This document shows, piece by piece, positions 35,833 to 44,708 of a DNA stretch of 64,000 nucleotides. Position 1 is the first letter of the stretch, and every line of letters begins with the position of its first letter. The notes under the pieces were generated by a model. The model saw only the letters and a list, made by a program, of their open reading frames with translations, ran no database searches and had not been told where the DNA came from. Location: NCBI GenBank assembly GCA_963674835.2, contig CAXXKC010000003.1, forward strand, positions 2,914,001-2,978,000, written 5' to 3'. The position numbers and the translations under genes are program-made. Origin of the DNA: G963674835 sp963674835. Lineage in GTDB: Bacteria; Planctomycetota; Planctomycetia; Pirellulales; Thermoguttaceae.

Positions 35833-37209
35833 ATGCCCCTGAAGACAATCCTGTTCGCCGTGCTGCTCGTCGCAGCATGCACCGCAGGTCTGGTGTCGCC
35901 CATTTGGGGTGCGCTGGGGTACGTCGGCCATTACCTGATCGGTCCCGATCGCCAGTGGTGGAGCGACTCGCTCAGATTCCTCGGCATCCGCTATTCGCTT
36001 ACCCTCGCTATCATCACGGCCATAGGGATCGCGCTGAACTGGAAGAAGATACGCTTCCCAGGCCCTGCCTTCGCACGCCAGCAGATACTCCTGTTGCTTA
36101 TGCTTGGCGTCGTCTGGTTCTCCGTGCTCATCGGCGATGCCACCGTCGGACGCTACTCCCAGCAGGTCGACCATCCTTCGGTCAAGTTCACGAAGATCGT
36201 CCTCTTCGCCCTCATGCTCACCCACGTCGCGACCAACATCAAGGACGTGAACCGCCTGATCTGGGTGTTGATCCTGGGCGCGTGGATCCTCGGACTCCAG
36301 GCCTACGACACGCCCTACAGCAAGTTCGAGCACGGCCGGCTGGAGGGAATCGGCGGACCCGACTTCACCGACGCCACCTTCTTCGCCGCCTTTCAAGCGT
36401 CGATGCTCCCCATCATCGCCGCCCAATTCATGCGGTCCAAGTGGCTCGGCAAGATCCTCTGCAGCATAAGCGGCGCGTTCGTCGCCAACGCCATCATCCT
36501 CACGCGCACCCGCGGCGCCGTCGTCGGCCTGCTCGTCGGATGCCTCGCGGCCCTGCTGCTCGCCCCGCGCCGCCACCGTCTGACGATCTTCGCAGGCTTG
36601 ATCGTCGCCGGCGCCGCCTTCTTCTACCTGAGCGATCCCCAGTTCCTCCAGCGCGCCGCGACTATCACCCGCTCCGAAGGCGAAAGAGACACCTCCGCTC
36701 AAAGCCGCATCGTCATCTGGCACGGCGCGCTCCGCATGCTGGCCGCCAATCCGCTCGGCGTCGGCGCGGGCAACTTCTACCAGAACATCGGCCACTATAC
36801 CGAAGGCGGCGCCTACGCCTCGATGGACGCACACAATACCTTCCTCCGATGCGCGTGTGAATTGGGCATCCAAGGAATCGCCCTCTTCCTCGCCATGATC
36901 GGCAGCGCCTTCTCCACCTTGAGGAAGGTCGCAAGAACGGTCGCTTCGCTGCCCGACGAAGACCGCATGTCTGTCCAGTGGTTGTCGTTCGGCGCGATGG
37001 TCAGTATTGCCACCCTCTTGGGCTGCTGCCTGACGATCTCCCTTCTCTACGTCGAGTTCATCTGGTGGTTCCTCATGCTGCCCGTCTGCTTGATCCGTGC
37101 AGCCTCCGGCCTCGAGGCCCAATACGCCGAGCTCGCCCAGGCGTCCGACGACGATCAGGCCCGAGAACTCAACGAGAGTTGGCTTTCCGAAGAGCCTCTC
37201 CCCTCCTGA
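35833..37209 (+). CDS. O-antigen polymerase/ligase (Wzy/WaaL-like)
   Basis: A 458-residue membrane protein with about 10-12 hydrophobic segments and one large extracytoplasmic loop. The family signature of the O-antigen ligase/polymerase superfamily is seen in TRTRGAVVGLLVG (about 220), the SRIVIWHGALRMLAANPLGVG block (about 295-316) and a following DAHNTFLRCACELG with the conserved His. Such proteins polymerise flipped repeat units or ligate them to a lipid or protein. In this cluster, with a flippase and several glycosyltransferases, polymerase is the more likely role. ATG 35833 is 37 bases after the preceding gene. No ribosome binding site is obvious, as for most genes of this cluster. Confidence 0.85.
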   Translation: MPLKTILFAVLLVAACTAGLVSPIWGALGYVGHYLIGPDRQWWSDSLRFLGIRYSLTLAIITAIGIALNWKKIRFPGPAFARQQILLLLMLGVVWFSVLIGDATVGRYSQQVDHPSVKFTKIVLFALMLTHVATNIKDVNRLIWVLILGAWILGLQAYDTPYSKFEHGRLEGIGGPDFTDATFFAAFQASMLPIIAAQFMRSKWLGKILCSISGAFVANAIILTRTRGAVVGLLVGCLAALLLAPRRHRLTIFAGLIVAGAAFFYLSDPQFLQRAATITRSEGERDTSAQSRIVIWHGALRMLAANPLGVGAGNFYQNIGHYTEGGAYASMDAHNTFLRCACELGIQGIALFLAMIGSAFSTLRKVARTVASLPDEDRMSVQWLSFGAMVSIATLLGCCLTISLLYVEFIWWFLMLPVCLIRAASGLEAQYAELAQASDDDQARELNESWLSEEPLPS

Positions 37210-37227
37210 CTCCTGCGGCAACCCGTC

Positions 37228-38427
37228 ATGACGACACGTCCCGGCGACACCCCTGCGACGCTCTCACCAGACACAGCCACTCACTCGAACCACGCCATCC
37301 GGCGCGTGGCGTTCGTCGTGCCCAAACTGGTTCGAGGCGGCGCCGAGCAGATCATCGTTCTGCTGGCCAAGGCCTTCGTCGCCGAAGGAATTCCCTCGCT
37401 GTGCGTTTGCCTCGAATATCCCGGCCCGCTCGGCGACCAACTCGCCCAAGATGGAGTGCCCGTAGTCTCTCTCGATAGCCGGAAAGGCCACGACCTGATG
37501 GCCGTCTTCCGGCTCGCACGCCTACTCCGCCAATTCGATCCGACCGTCATCAGCATCCACGACCGCACCAGCCTCCCCTATACGGTCTTGGCCAACATGC
37601 TCGCCGCCCGCAGGCCGATCGTCTTCTCGGCCCACGGACTCCTCTTTCGCGATTTCGACCGGCCGCGATGGAGCCACCGCCTCGCCGCAAAACGCTTGGC
37701 CGGTTTCACCGCCGAATCCGAGCGCGTCGCCGAGCGCTACACCCAACACCTCGGCTGGTCGCGCCCCGTCGATCGCGTCCCCAATGGAGTTTCCGTCCCA
37801 GACCTCTCCCCCACTGCCCGCACCCAAGTGCGCCAAGCCATGGGCGTACCCGACGACACGTTTGTCTTCGTCTCCGTCGGCAATGCCAAGCCCGAAAAGG
37901 GCTTCGAGGATCTGCTCGACGCGGCCTCCCTGCTTCGCCGGCAAGCGCCCGACCGGCCTTTCCAGTGCTGGATCGTCGGCGCGCCGCAGGAGACCGACTA
38001 CCAGGCCCAACTCCTCGCCAAACACGCACTACTGGACCTCGAAAACCAGGTCAAATTCCTCGGCTTCCAGCCCGATCTTCAATCGCTCTATCAGGCCGCC
38101 GACGCGTTCCTGCTCTCCAGCCGCAGCGAAGGCCTCCCTATGGTCCTCCTTGAATCCATGATGGCCGGTCTTCCCGCTCTCGCCACGCGAGTTGGCGCTG
38201 TCCCCGACGTCGTCACCGACGATGTCGGCCTGCTGGTCGACCCATGTGCCCCGGACCAACTCTCCCAAGCCATGGCGCGTCTGCTCCACGACCGCAATCT
38301 CTGCCAAACGCTCGGCGCCAATGCCCGCCGGCGTGCGGTGGCCGAGTACAGCGTCCAAACCATGGCCGCCCGCTACCTCGAGGTCTTCCAACACGCCGTC
38401 ACACAACGTGCGCAACGCACCAGGTAA
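37228..38427 (+). CDS. Glycosyltransferase family 4
   Basis: A 399-residue GT-B enzyme. The N-terminal domain starts VAFVVPKLVRGGAEQIIVLL (glycine-rich acceptor loop); the C-terminal donor domain has RVPNGVSVPDL, FVSVGNAKPEKGFEDLLDA, SRSEGLPMVLLESMMAGLPALAT and a ValGlyAla-type loop, the EGLPxxLLE motif being the classical GT4 E-x7-E region. The first 25 residues are not conserved-looking, so the true start may be slightly later (for example GTG near 37306). It is 18 bases after the polymerase gene and is probably co-transcribed with the whole cluster. Confidence 0.9.
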   Translation: MTTRPGDTPATLSPDTATHSNHAIRRVAFVVPKLVRGGAEQIIVLLAKAFVAEGIPSLCVCLEYPGPLGDQLAQDGVPVVSLDSRKGHDLMAVFRLARLLRQFDPTVISIHDRTSLPYTVLANMLAARRPIVFSAHGLLFRDFDRPRWSHRLAAKRLAGFTAESERVAERYTQHLGWSRPVDRVPNGVSVPDLSPTARTQVRQAMGVPDDTFVFVSVGNAKPEKGFEDLLDAASLLRRQAPDRPFQCWIVGAPQETDYQAQLLAKHALLDLENQVKFLGFQPDLQSLYQAADAFLLSSRSEGLPMVLLESMMAGLPALATRVGAVPDVVTDDVGLLVDPCAPDQLSQAMARLLHDRNLCQTLGANARRRAVAEYSVQTMAARYLEVFQHAVTQRAQRTR

Positions 38428-38431
38428 CCCG

Positions 38432-39592
38432 ATGCGCGTGCTCTCCTTCTCTTATTGCTTCCCCAACCCCAGCAAACCAAACTGGGGCGTCTTCGTCTAC
38501 CAGCGGCTGGCCGCCCTGGCGACGCTCGCCGACGTTCAAGTCATCGCCCCCGTCCCCGTATTTCCTCTCTGGACGCGCCTCCACGGCCCCCTGCCGCCGC
38601 TCCACGACAACCTCGCAGGCCTTGTCGTCCACCGTCCCCGCTACTTCTATGTCCCCGGCGTGTTCAAGCGTCTCGACGGACCCCTCTACGCCCGTGGCCT
38701 GCGCGGTCCCCTTTCCAGAATCCTTGCCCAATGGCAACCCGACCTGCTCGACGCCCACTTCATCTGGCCCGACGGCGTTGCCGTCTCGCACCTCGCTCGG
38801 CAGTTCGATCTCCCCTATGCGATCACCCTTCGTGGTTGGCTCTACGAGGCCCTCCGGCACCCGCCCATCCTTCGCCAATGCGTAGAAGCCCTCCGTAACG
38901 CCCAGACGATCATCAGCGTGAGCCGACATCTGGCCGAAACAGCAGCCGAGCTCGGCGCGCCTCGCCAACGAATCCACGTCATTGCCAACGGCGTCGATCT
39001 CCAACAGTTCACGCCGCGCGACAAGGACGAGGCCCGGCAAGCCCTCGGCCTTCCCCGCGACGGCCGCCTTTTGGTCTCCGTAGCCCATCTCGGACCGAGA
39101 AAGGGGCACCACGAAACGATCCAGGCCCTCGCCGCGCTGCCCGACGACGTCCGCCTGGCCATCGTGGGCGGCGATCCCCACCCCCACGGAGCCAACCGGC
39201 GGCATCTGCTCCGCCTAATCCATCGTCTCCACCTGGAAGACCGCGTCCTCCTCGTCGGCCCGCAACCCTACGACCGCATTCCCCTCTTCCTGAGTGCGGC
39301 CGATGCAACCGTCCTCGCGTCCTATCGCGAGGGATGTCCCAACGTCGTGCTCGAATCGCTCGCCTGTGGAAGGCCCGTCGTCGCTTCCGCCGTGGGCGCC
39401 GTTCCCGACCTCCTCGAGCCGGACCAGAACGGGCTGATTGTGCCGGTTCGGCAAGTTCCTCCACTGGCCGAGGCGCTCCAAACGGCTATCGATCGCGACT
39501 GGCCTGCCGAATCGATCCGCCACTGCCGAGCCGTACAGCCCTGGAGCACGATCGCCCAGCGCACACTTCGAGCACTCAGCGTGTCCGGCTGA
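38432..39592 (+). CDS. Glycosyltransferase family 4
   Basis: A 386-residue GT-B glycosyltransferase starting at ATG 38432, four bases after the previous stop. The N-terminus RVLSFSYCFPNPSKPNWGVF is typical for family 4 enzymes of polysaccharide clusters; the donor domain carries VIANGVDLQQFTP, LVSVAHLGPRKGHHETIQAL, LVGPQPYDRIPLFLSAADAT, and REGCPNVVLESLACGRPVVA with the E-x7-E motif. An HFIWPDGVAVSHLA segment is in the acceptor-binding part. It is the last gene of the exopolysaccharide cluster; the CDGSH gene follows after about 120 bases. Confidence 0.9.
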   Translation: MRVLSFSYCFPNPSKPNWGVFVYQRLAALATLADVQVIAPVPVFPLWTRLHGPLPPLHDNLAGLVVHRPRYFYVPGVFKRLDGPLYARGLRGPLSRILAQWQPDLLDAHFIWPDGVAVSHLARQFDLPYAITLRGWLYEALRHPPILRQCVEALRNAQTIISVSRHLAETAAELGAPRQRIHVIANGVDLQQFTPRDKDEARQALGLPRDGRLLVSVAHLGPRKGHHETIQALAALPDDVRLAIVGGDPHPHGANRRHLLRLIHRLHLEDRVLLVGPQPYDRIPLFLSAADATVLASYREGCPNVVLESLACGRPVVASAVGAVPDLLEPDQNGLIVPVRQVPPLAEALQTAIDRDWPAESIRHCRAVQPWSTIAQRTLRALSVSG

Positions 39593-39710
39593 TGGCGGTC
39601 CGGCGAGCCCCGACAGCAGCAACCGCCCCCATTCCCTCGACTTGACCGTCGCCGTAAACTTCAGCAACAACCCTACAACCACTCGCCTCACCCGAGGAGC
39701 CGTCTTCGCC

Positions 39711-39923
39711 ATGGCCGACGTAGTCATCCAGGTCCGAGCCAACGGTCCCTTCCGCGTCCGGGGTCCCTTCCAGCTCATTGACGCCGAAGGAAACCCCTTC
39801 ACGCTGCCCGAAGGCGAGTTCGTATCGCTTTGTCGGTGCGGTCAGTCCGGCAAGCGTCCGTTTTGCGACGGAGCCCATCGCGCCTGCGGATTCACGGCCC
39901 CCGACGCCGCTCCGTCTCCGTAA
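39711..39923 (+). CDS. CDGSH iron-sulfur domain protein
   Basis: A 70-residue protein started at ATG 39711, with GAGGAG upstream at 39694. It has the CDGSH zinc-finger-like [2Fe-2S] binding motif CRCGQSGKRPFCDGAH, with three Cys and one His as cluster ligands, and an N-terminal beta segment (GPFRVRGPFQLID). Bacterial CDGSH proteins of this size are small soluble electron-transfer or cluster-transfer proteins. Neighbouring genes do not suggest a specific partner. The domain assignment is secure from the motif. Confidence 0.9.
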   Translation: MADVVIQVRANGPFRVRGPFQLIDAEGNPFTLPEGEFVSLCRCGQSGKRPFCDGAHRACGFTAPDAAPSP

Positions 39924-40189
39924 GCCCCGTCCCGCTTCGACTTGTCGCCGCACAGCGCCCTTTCTGTCGACATCTTTTCCCCATCGGCCCCACGCCAGCG
40001 TCACCTCCTCTCGGCACCGCCTTCTCTATTTTCGCCGGCAATTTCCGCATCCAGCACAGCCCTCCTTGCCGCCGACGCCCGGCACATACTTGCCTGCGGG
40101 CGCACCGTGCTAAAATCGGGTTCTCCTTTCCCCGGAAACATCCTTCCGGTGCGCATGGATTGCAGTCTTCACGACAAGGATCTTCCCCG

Positions 40190-41029
40190 ATGCAGCAACA
40201 CCCCCATGACGAAACCATAGACGAGCAAATCGCCGATTCGGCCGACACGGCCCTCTTGGAGGAAGCCTCGGCCGAGTACGTGGGCCGTTGGAACCACCTG
40301 GTCAGCACCACTAACTGGGAAAAAGGGCAGATCATCTACCTGTGGCGTCAAAGCTTGGCCGACGCCGGCGCTCCCCTCCAAACCTACTCCGACGAAGCTT
40401 GGGCCCGGTGCGTTGGTAACGTCACTGGGCAGCACGTCGGCCGGCTCCGCCGCGTTTGGGAGCAGTTCGGCCAAGCCTACCAACAGTACCCCGACCTCTA
40501 CTGGAGCCATTTCCAGGCGGCCCTCGATTGGAACGACGCCGAAATGTGGCTCGAGGGCGCCGTCCAAAACGGTTGGTCCGTCTCCCAAATGCGCACGCAA
40601 CGTTGGGAAGCCCTCGGTGCTCCCGCCGATCAGCGCCCGCGCGACGAAGACGTTATCACGGCCGAACTCGACGAAGACGCCAACCCGGACGACGATTCCA
40701 CCGACGATGCCGTCTCCACTTCCACCGGCATCGTTCACGACTTCGAGCAAGACGAAACCGCCGTCGACGAGCCCGGCGATGCCGTCGATGCGGTACCCTT
40801 CGACGCCCCCGATACCGACGCCGACTCACACACGACCATCGATCCCGTGCGTCCCTTCGAGAACCTGTCCCAGCTACCCGACGATCTCGCCGAAGCGTTT
40901 GAATCGTTCAAACTGGCGATCCTTGCCCACAAGCTAACCGGCTGGCAGGAAATCTCCTGCGGCGAGGTCCTGGCAGTCCTCGACGCACTGAAACAACTGG
41001 CACTCGCCCCCAGCGAAACGACCGCCTAG
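40190..41029 (+). CDS. Conserved planctomycete protein of unknown function
   Basis: A 279-residue acidic cytoplasmic protein from ATG 40190 (AAGGA at 40175-40179). Residues 25-150 form a helical domain with YVGRWNHLVSTTNWEKGQII, SDEAWARCVGNVTGQHVGRL and YWSHFQAALDWNDAEMWLEG; the spacing of Trp and basic residues suggests a nucleic acid- or protein-binding helical bundle, with GQHVGRLRRVWEQF reading like a helix-turn-helix. Residues 155-235 are a strongly acidic, low-complexity linker (Asp and Thr rich) and a C-terminal helix follows. I remember similar proteins from planctomycetes but no described function. It stands alone, followed by a palindromic terminator. Confidence 0.8.
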   Translation: MQQHPHDETIDEQIADSADTALLEEASAEYVGRWNHLVSTTNWEKGQIIYLWRQSLADAGAPLQTYSDEAWARCVGNVTGQHVGRLRRVWEQFGQAYQQYPDLYWSHFQAALDWNDAEMWLEGAVQNGWSVSQMRTQRWEALGAPADQRPRDEDVITAELDEDANPDDDSTDDAVSTSTGIVHDFEQDETAVDEPGDAVDAVPFDAPDTDADSHTTIDPVRPFENLSQLPDDLAEAFESFKLAILAHKLTGWQEISCGEVLAVLDALKQLALAPSETTA

Positions 41030-41042
41030 CCAGACTGCACCT

Positions 41043-41068
41043 CCTCTCTCCCGCTCGTGGGAGAGAGG
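41043..41068. terminator. Palindromic terminator between convergent genes
   Basis: CCTCTCTCCC, loop GCTCGT, GGGAGAGAGG: a perfect 10-bp stem 14 bases after the stop of the plus-strand gene and before the convergent GH116 gene end. The same GGGAGAG-type palindrome recurs at 46164 and, imperfectly, at 57250. Confidence 0.6.
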
Positions 41069-41151
41069 CCGGGCATGCAGGTCGTCTACTATCGATTCGA
41101 CCCGATGACCGCGCAAGGCGCCAAGTCCCGCCGGAACACCTCCGCGCCCGC

Positions 41152-44100
41152 TCACGACGCCGCGCTCAGTACGACTCGAAGACTCTCCCCCTCTTTGATT
41201 TCGACCGTCTTTCCCAGGGCAATCCTCACCCGACCGTCGTCCGCCGACATCTCGGCCGGCACTTCCTGATCGCCCACCATAACGGTTACCTTGGTCGGCC
41301 GCGATTTCATCGCCAGCCCAAACGAAAGCGTGCGCAACTTCAGTTTGCCGTACTTGATTGCGACGCCGGCCGTTTGGCTCCCCGCGTTGGCCGTCTGCGA
41401 AAACGTGCCCCAGCCTTCGGCCGTCGTAAACGGCGCGCGGAACTTCTCCGGCGACAGCCGTGGCGCGAATCCCAAATGCCCCTTCGGCCCGTGATACTCG
41501 TATCCACACGCGGCCAGAAAGACGCCGAAGCTCGCCATACTTCGCGCGTAGTGGTCGCCGCACTCCACCTCGTTCCACGGATTGCGCCGTGTGGCGTGGT
41601 ACCGATCGTCGACCATCCGCGCGATCGCCAGCCCCTCCTGCACCATCCCCTCGGCGATCATGTGCCACGCCACCTGATATTCGAACCCGTTCATGCACTC
41701 GTTGAAGTAGTAGTCGAACCCCTGTTGAACGCGCATTTCGGCGCCGCGGGGCCACGTGCACATCAGCAGGCCGCCCTCGCCCGCATCGCGTACCACCGGC
41801 CCAGCTTGAAGACGGCACGGTACGGACCGACATCCGGCGTGAAGTTGTACCGCCACAGCGACTCCAGCGCCTTCTTCACGTGCGCCGTATCGAGAATCCG
41901 ACCCAGCCCCACTTGCCACGCCCAACTCGGCCCGAACACCTGGTCGACCTCGCAGCCGTTATACGAGCCCACGCCCTTATGGGCCGGATCGCTCACCTGC
42001 ACGTAGTATTCGCCGTTGAACAGCCGTTCGTCGATATTGCGCTGCCCGCGTTCGAAAATCGTTCGGCACTCCTTCGCAAATGCCTCGTCGCCCATCTCCT
42101 TGGCCATCTCCTCACCCGCGCGAAGCGCCGCCAAATACAGACCGCTCAGCCACGCCACTTGGCCGTACCAATCGGAATCCAGCGTGTTGTGTTGCGGACC
42201 GTCCAGAATGCCGTCGTTGTCGACGTCGCGGCTGATCAGAAACTCCAACGACTTCTTGATGCGAGGCCAAAGGCTCCGCAGGAACCCGTCGTCCGCGCTC
42301 ATCTGGTGTTCGCGGTACGCCCGCAGAATGCACCCCGCCTGGCCGTCCGCCGCCCACATGTTGCAGTGCTCGGCGCGAAAGTGAATGGCTCCCGTATCCT
42401 CTTGATACCCGGCTCCGTAATCGCCCATCGTCCGCGCGGCCCGCTCCAGTTGCGGAAACAACCGCGCCACGCTGTGCGCGTAATGCCACACGTGCGCGCA
42501 CGTCCCCGCGCAGCAGCCGACGCCTTCCCAGCCATAGAAGCGCCCATTGGCAAACCAGTGGCAAGTCGAGCTGGCCAACGTCGACGTATTGGTAAACGTG
42601 CGGTCCAGTAGCCAGTAAGGCAGCGTCGAATCGTACCACGTATCGCGCCAAAGCCGCGTCAGCCGCGCCAACCGATCGAACTCACCCGCCAAGTACCCCG
42701 CCACCTCCGTGGCCGACTTGAACCGCGTGGCGTAGTGACGTCCGCCCGGCAATCGGTCCATCCGCAAATTCGGGAAATGCCACGCGATAGCAAACGTGAA
42801 CGTCCTTTCTTCGCCCGGCTCGAGCGCAAAACGAGAGACCAACGACCCAATCGAACGTGAACGGGACGACTTACTCCCCTCCGCCAACTGTGCAAAAGCC
42901 GCTTCCGGAATCGCACCCTCCGCGATTTGCGGAATGGCCTCAACGGCTGCCGGCTCGCCAATCCACGCCAGCGCCAGCGTGCCGAAGTCGGCCCGTTCGG
43001 CCAGCGGAACCTCGGGCTGGGCCGGTTTGTCGCTGAACACGATCTCATCGACGCCGATATTGCCCCAGCTTTCCGATCCGTTGTCGACGATCTGAAGCTG
43101 TGCCGTCTTGCCCGCCCACGGTCTTACGTCGAAACCCTGCCGCTTCATGCGGTTGTCGTTCGCTCCAGTCGCCGAAAGCACGACCTTACCGTCGACCAGC
43201 AGATTCATGCACGTCCGCCCTTTGTGCCCGCCGCCGCCAATCCAGAAATGAACGTAATCGCGCTGCACTTCGAACGACGGACTTGTCAGCGTGCCCGTCT
43301 GGCGATCCTTCTCGTTTACAGTCTCGCCCGGCGCCGACGCGTGCGAATTGACCACGCGCCGACCGCTCCCACCGACGTCCCCCTGGTACGGCGGAATCTT
43401 CGCCTTTTCGACGGGCCCCGTACCGAACGCCTTGCCGGTCGCCGTCCAGCCTTCGTACTTTTCTTGCTCGAAATCCGCAAAGACCATATCCGGCCGCGGC
43501 TCCTTCGCCTTCTCCTGAGGCAGCGGTGCCACCGAATGCTCCAGCACCGTGACGCCCCCCGTCGGCTTCACCACGTTCGTGACCGCCTGCGGCTGGCCGC
43601 TGTGCAGGCAAACGGCGTTCTCCAGCCACCCGGCCAACTCCCCCTCGACCGGACCGTCGCTAGTGTTCCGAACCTGGAACTGCATGACTGTCGCCGGCAA
43701 ACTCGAATCCTCGGGACTCAGAGGAACCAGCGGCGAGAACGCCTCCAGACACACCTTCACCGGCGACGCAATCCCCCCATACTCGACCGTCCCGATCGGA
43801 TACTCCCCACGAAACGCGATGTCTCCGAATCCCGTGCGGTCCAGCGCCCGCGTCTGAACCTCCTTGCCCGCCTTGATCCGAATCGCAAAACCCTGCTCCA
43901 GCGGCGAGGAAGGAGCCAGCGGATGCCCATAGTGATCGGCCCCGGTCGAAATCGGCTGGTTGAAGATGTCCCAGTGCCACAGCTTGCCATCGCCGCCCAG
44001 GTAGAGCTGCCCGGCACAAATGCCGCCCACCGGCATGCCGATCCAATGAAGCTCCTCGTTGCGATACACGCACGGCTCGCCCCGATCGAACAGAGATGCC

Positions 44101-44315
44101 ACCCAGTCGGGATTCAGCCGCTTGTCGGCCGGAACGAGCGACCGGAAGTCCGCAGCCTCGAAAGGCCCCGCCACCACCCGCTGCGCGCCCGCCATCGCCA
44201 AACTCGTTGCACCCGCACCCAACAGCTTCAACGCTTCGCGGCGGCTCAACGGAGTTCCCTCGTTGCCAGACCGCGCCGGCAACCCTCGCTGACCATCGGC
44301 TCTGGACGAATCCAT
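41152..44315 (-). pseudogene. GH116-type glycoside hydrolase, exported by Tat, interrupted by one frameshift
   Basis: Read from ATG 44315 (GAGGAGA upstream), an 850-residue frame ends at 41763 and the homologous reading continues in another frame to 41152 with RVQQGFDYYFNECMNGFEYQ. The two join cleanly if one base is restored near 41783 (frame 1 ...KLGRWYAM; frame 2 GEGGLLMCTWPRG). The N-terminus has a Tat-like signal (LSRREALKLLGAGATSLAMA). Family landmarks of GH116 (bile-acid beta-glucosidase/GBA2-like): VGGICAGQLYLGGDGKLWHWDIF near the N-terminus, ECMNGFEYQVAWHMI near the C-terminus, HVWHYAHSVARLFPQLER, and DNDGILDGPQHNTLDSDWYG with the acid/base Asp. It should cleave beta-glucosides. It may be a true pseudogene or a sequencing/assembly error, since both parts are otherwise well conserved. 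Confidence 0.8.
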
Positions 44316-44708
44316 GGTTTCATCTCCTCGGCAAATGCGGTTCTCGTCGCTCGACCCAGACACTCATTCCGTGCCGCCTGCCGACGTCAGGTCTGCAACC
44401 ACTAATCTGTACTATCCCCACATCTTAGCCACCCTAAAATGCCCACGCCACATATGGCGTCCAAAACGACCTTTCTGTCAAAACCACCCCGTGGAACGGC
44501 GTCCTCAGCTGGCCTCCCTCCAGCGCCCTCGTTTCCCCCATGCAACATGCAAACACCACCATGGTGATTCGCGCTGTGAACGATCCCGTCCGCCGCCAAT
44601 CCACCGGCGGCAACTCTTTCACCCCTGTTACTGGACACGCCCCGTCGGCCCGCGTAGCCTAATGGGTAATCTAGACGGCAAGTACACCATACTCCGGAGG
44701 GCGAACCC
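44316..44708. other. Divergent promoter region between GH116 and isomerase-like genes
   Basis: It holds the start regions of two oppositely oriented genes. I see no RNA gene or protein-like frame; a C-rich bias on the plus strand persists. The two genes may share regulation. Confidence 0.4.

Noticed and set aside
35755..37221. 488-codon minus-strand frame across the polymerase gene
   Set aside because: Antisense frame of a high-GC gene; the plus-strand product has proper membrane topology and family motifs.
42927..44405. 492-codon plus-strand frame across the GH116 gene
   Set aside because: Arg/Leu-rich antisense frame; the GH116 reading is strongly supported.
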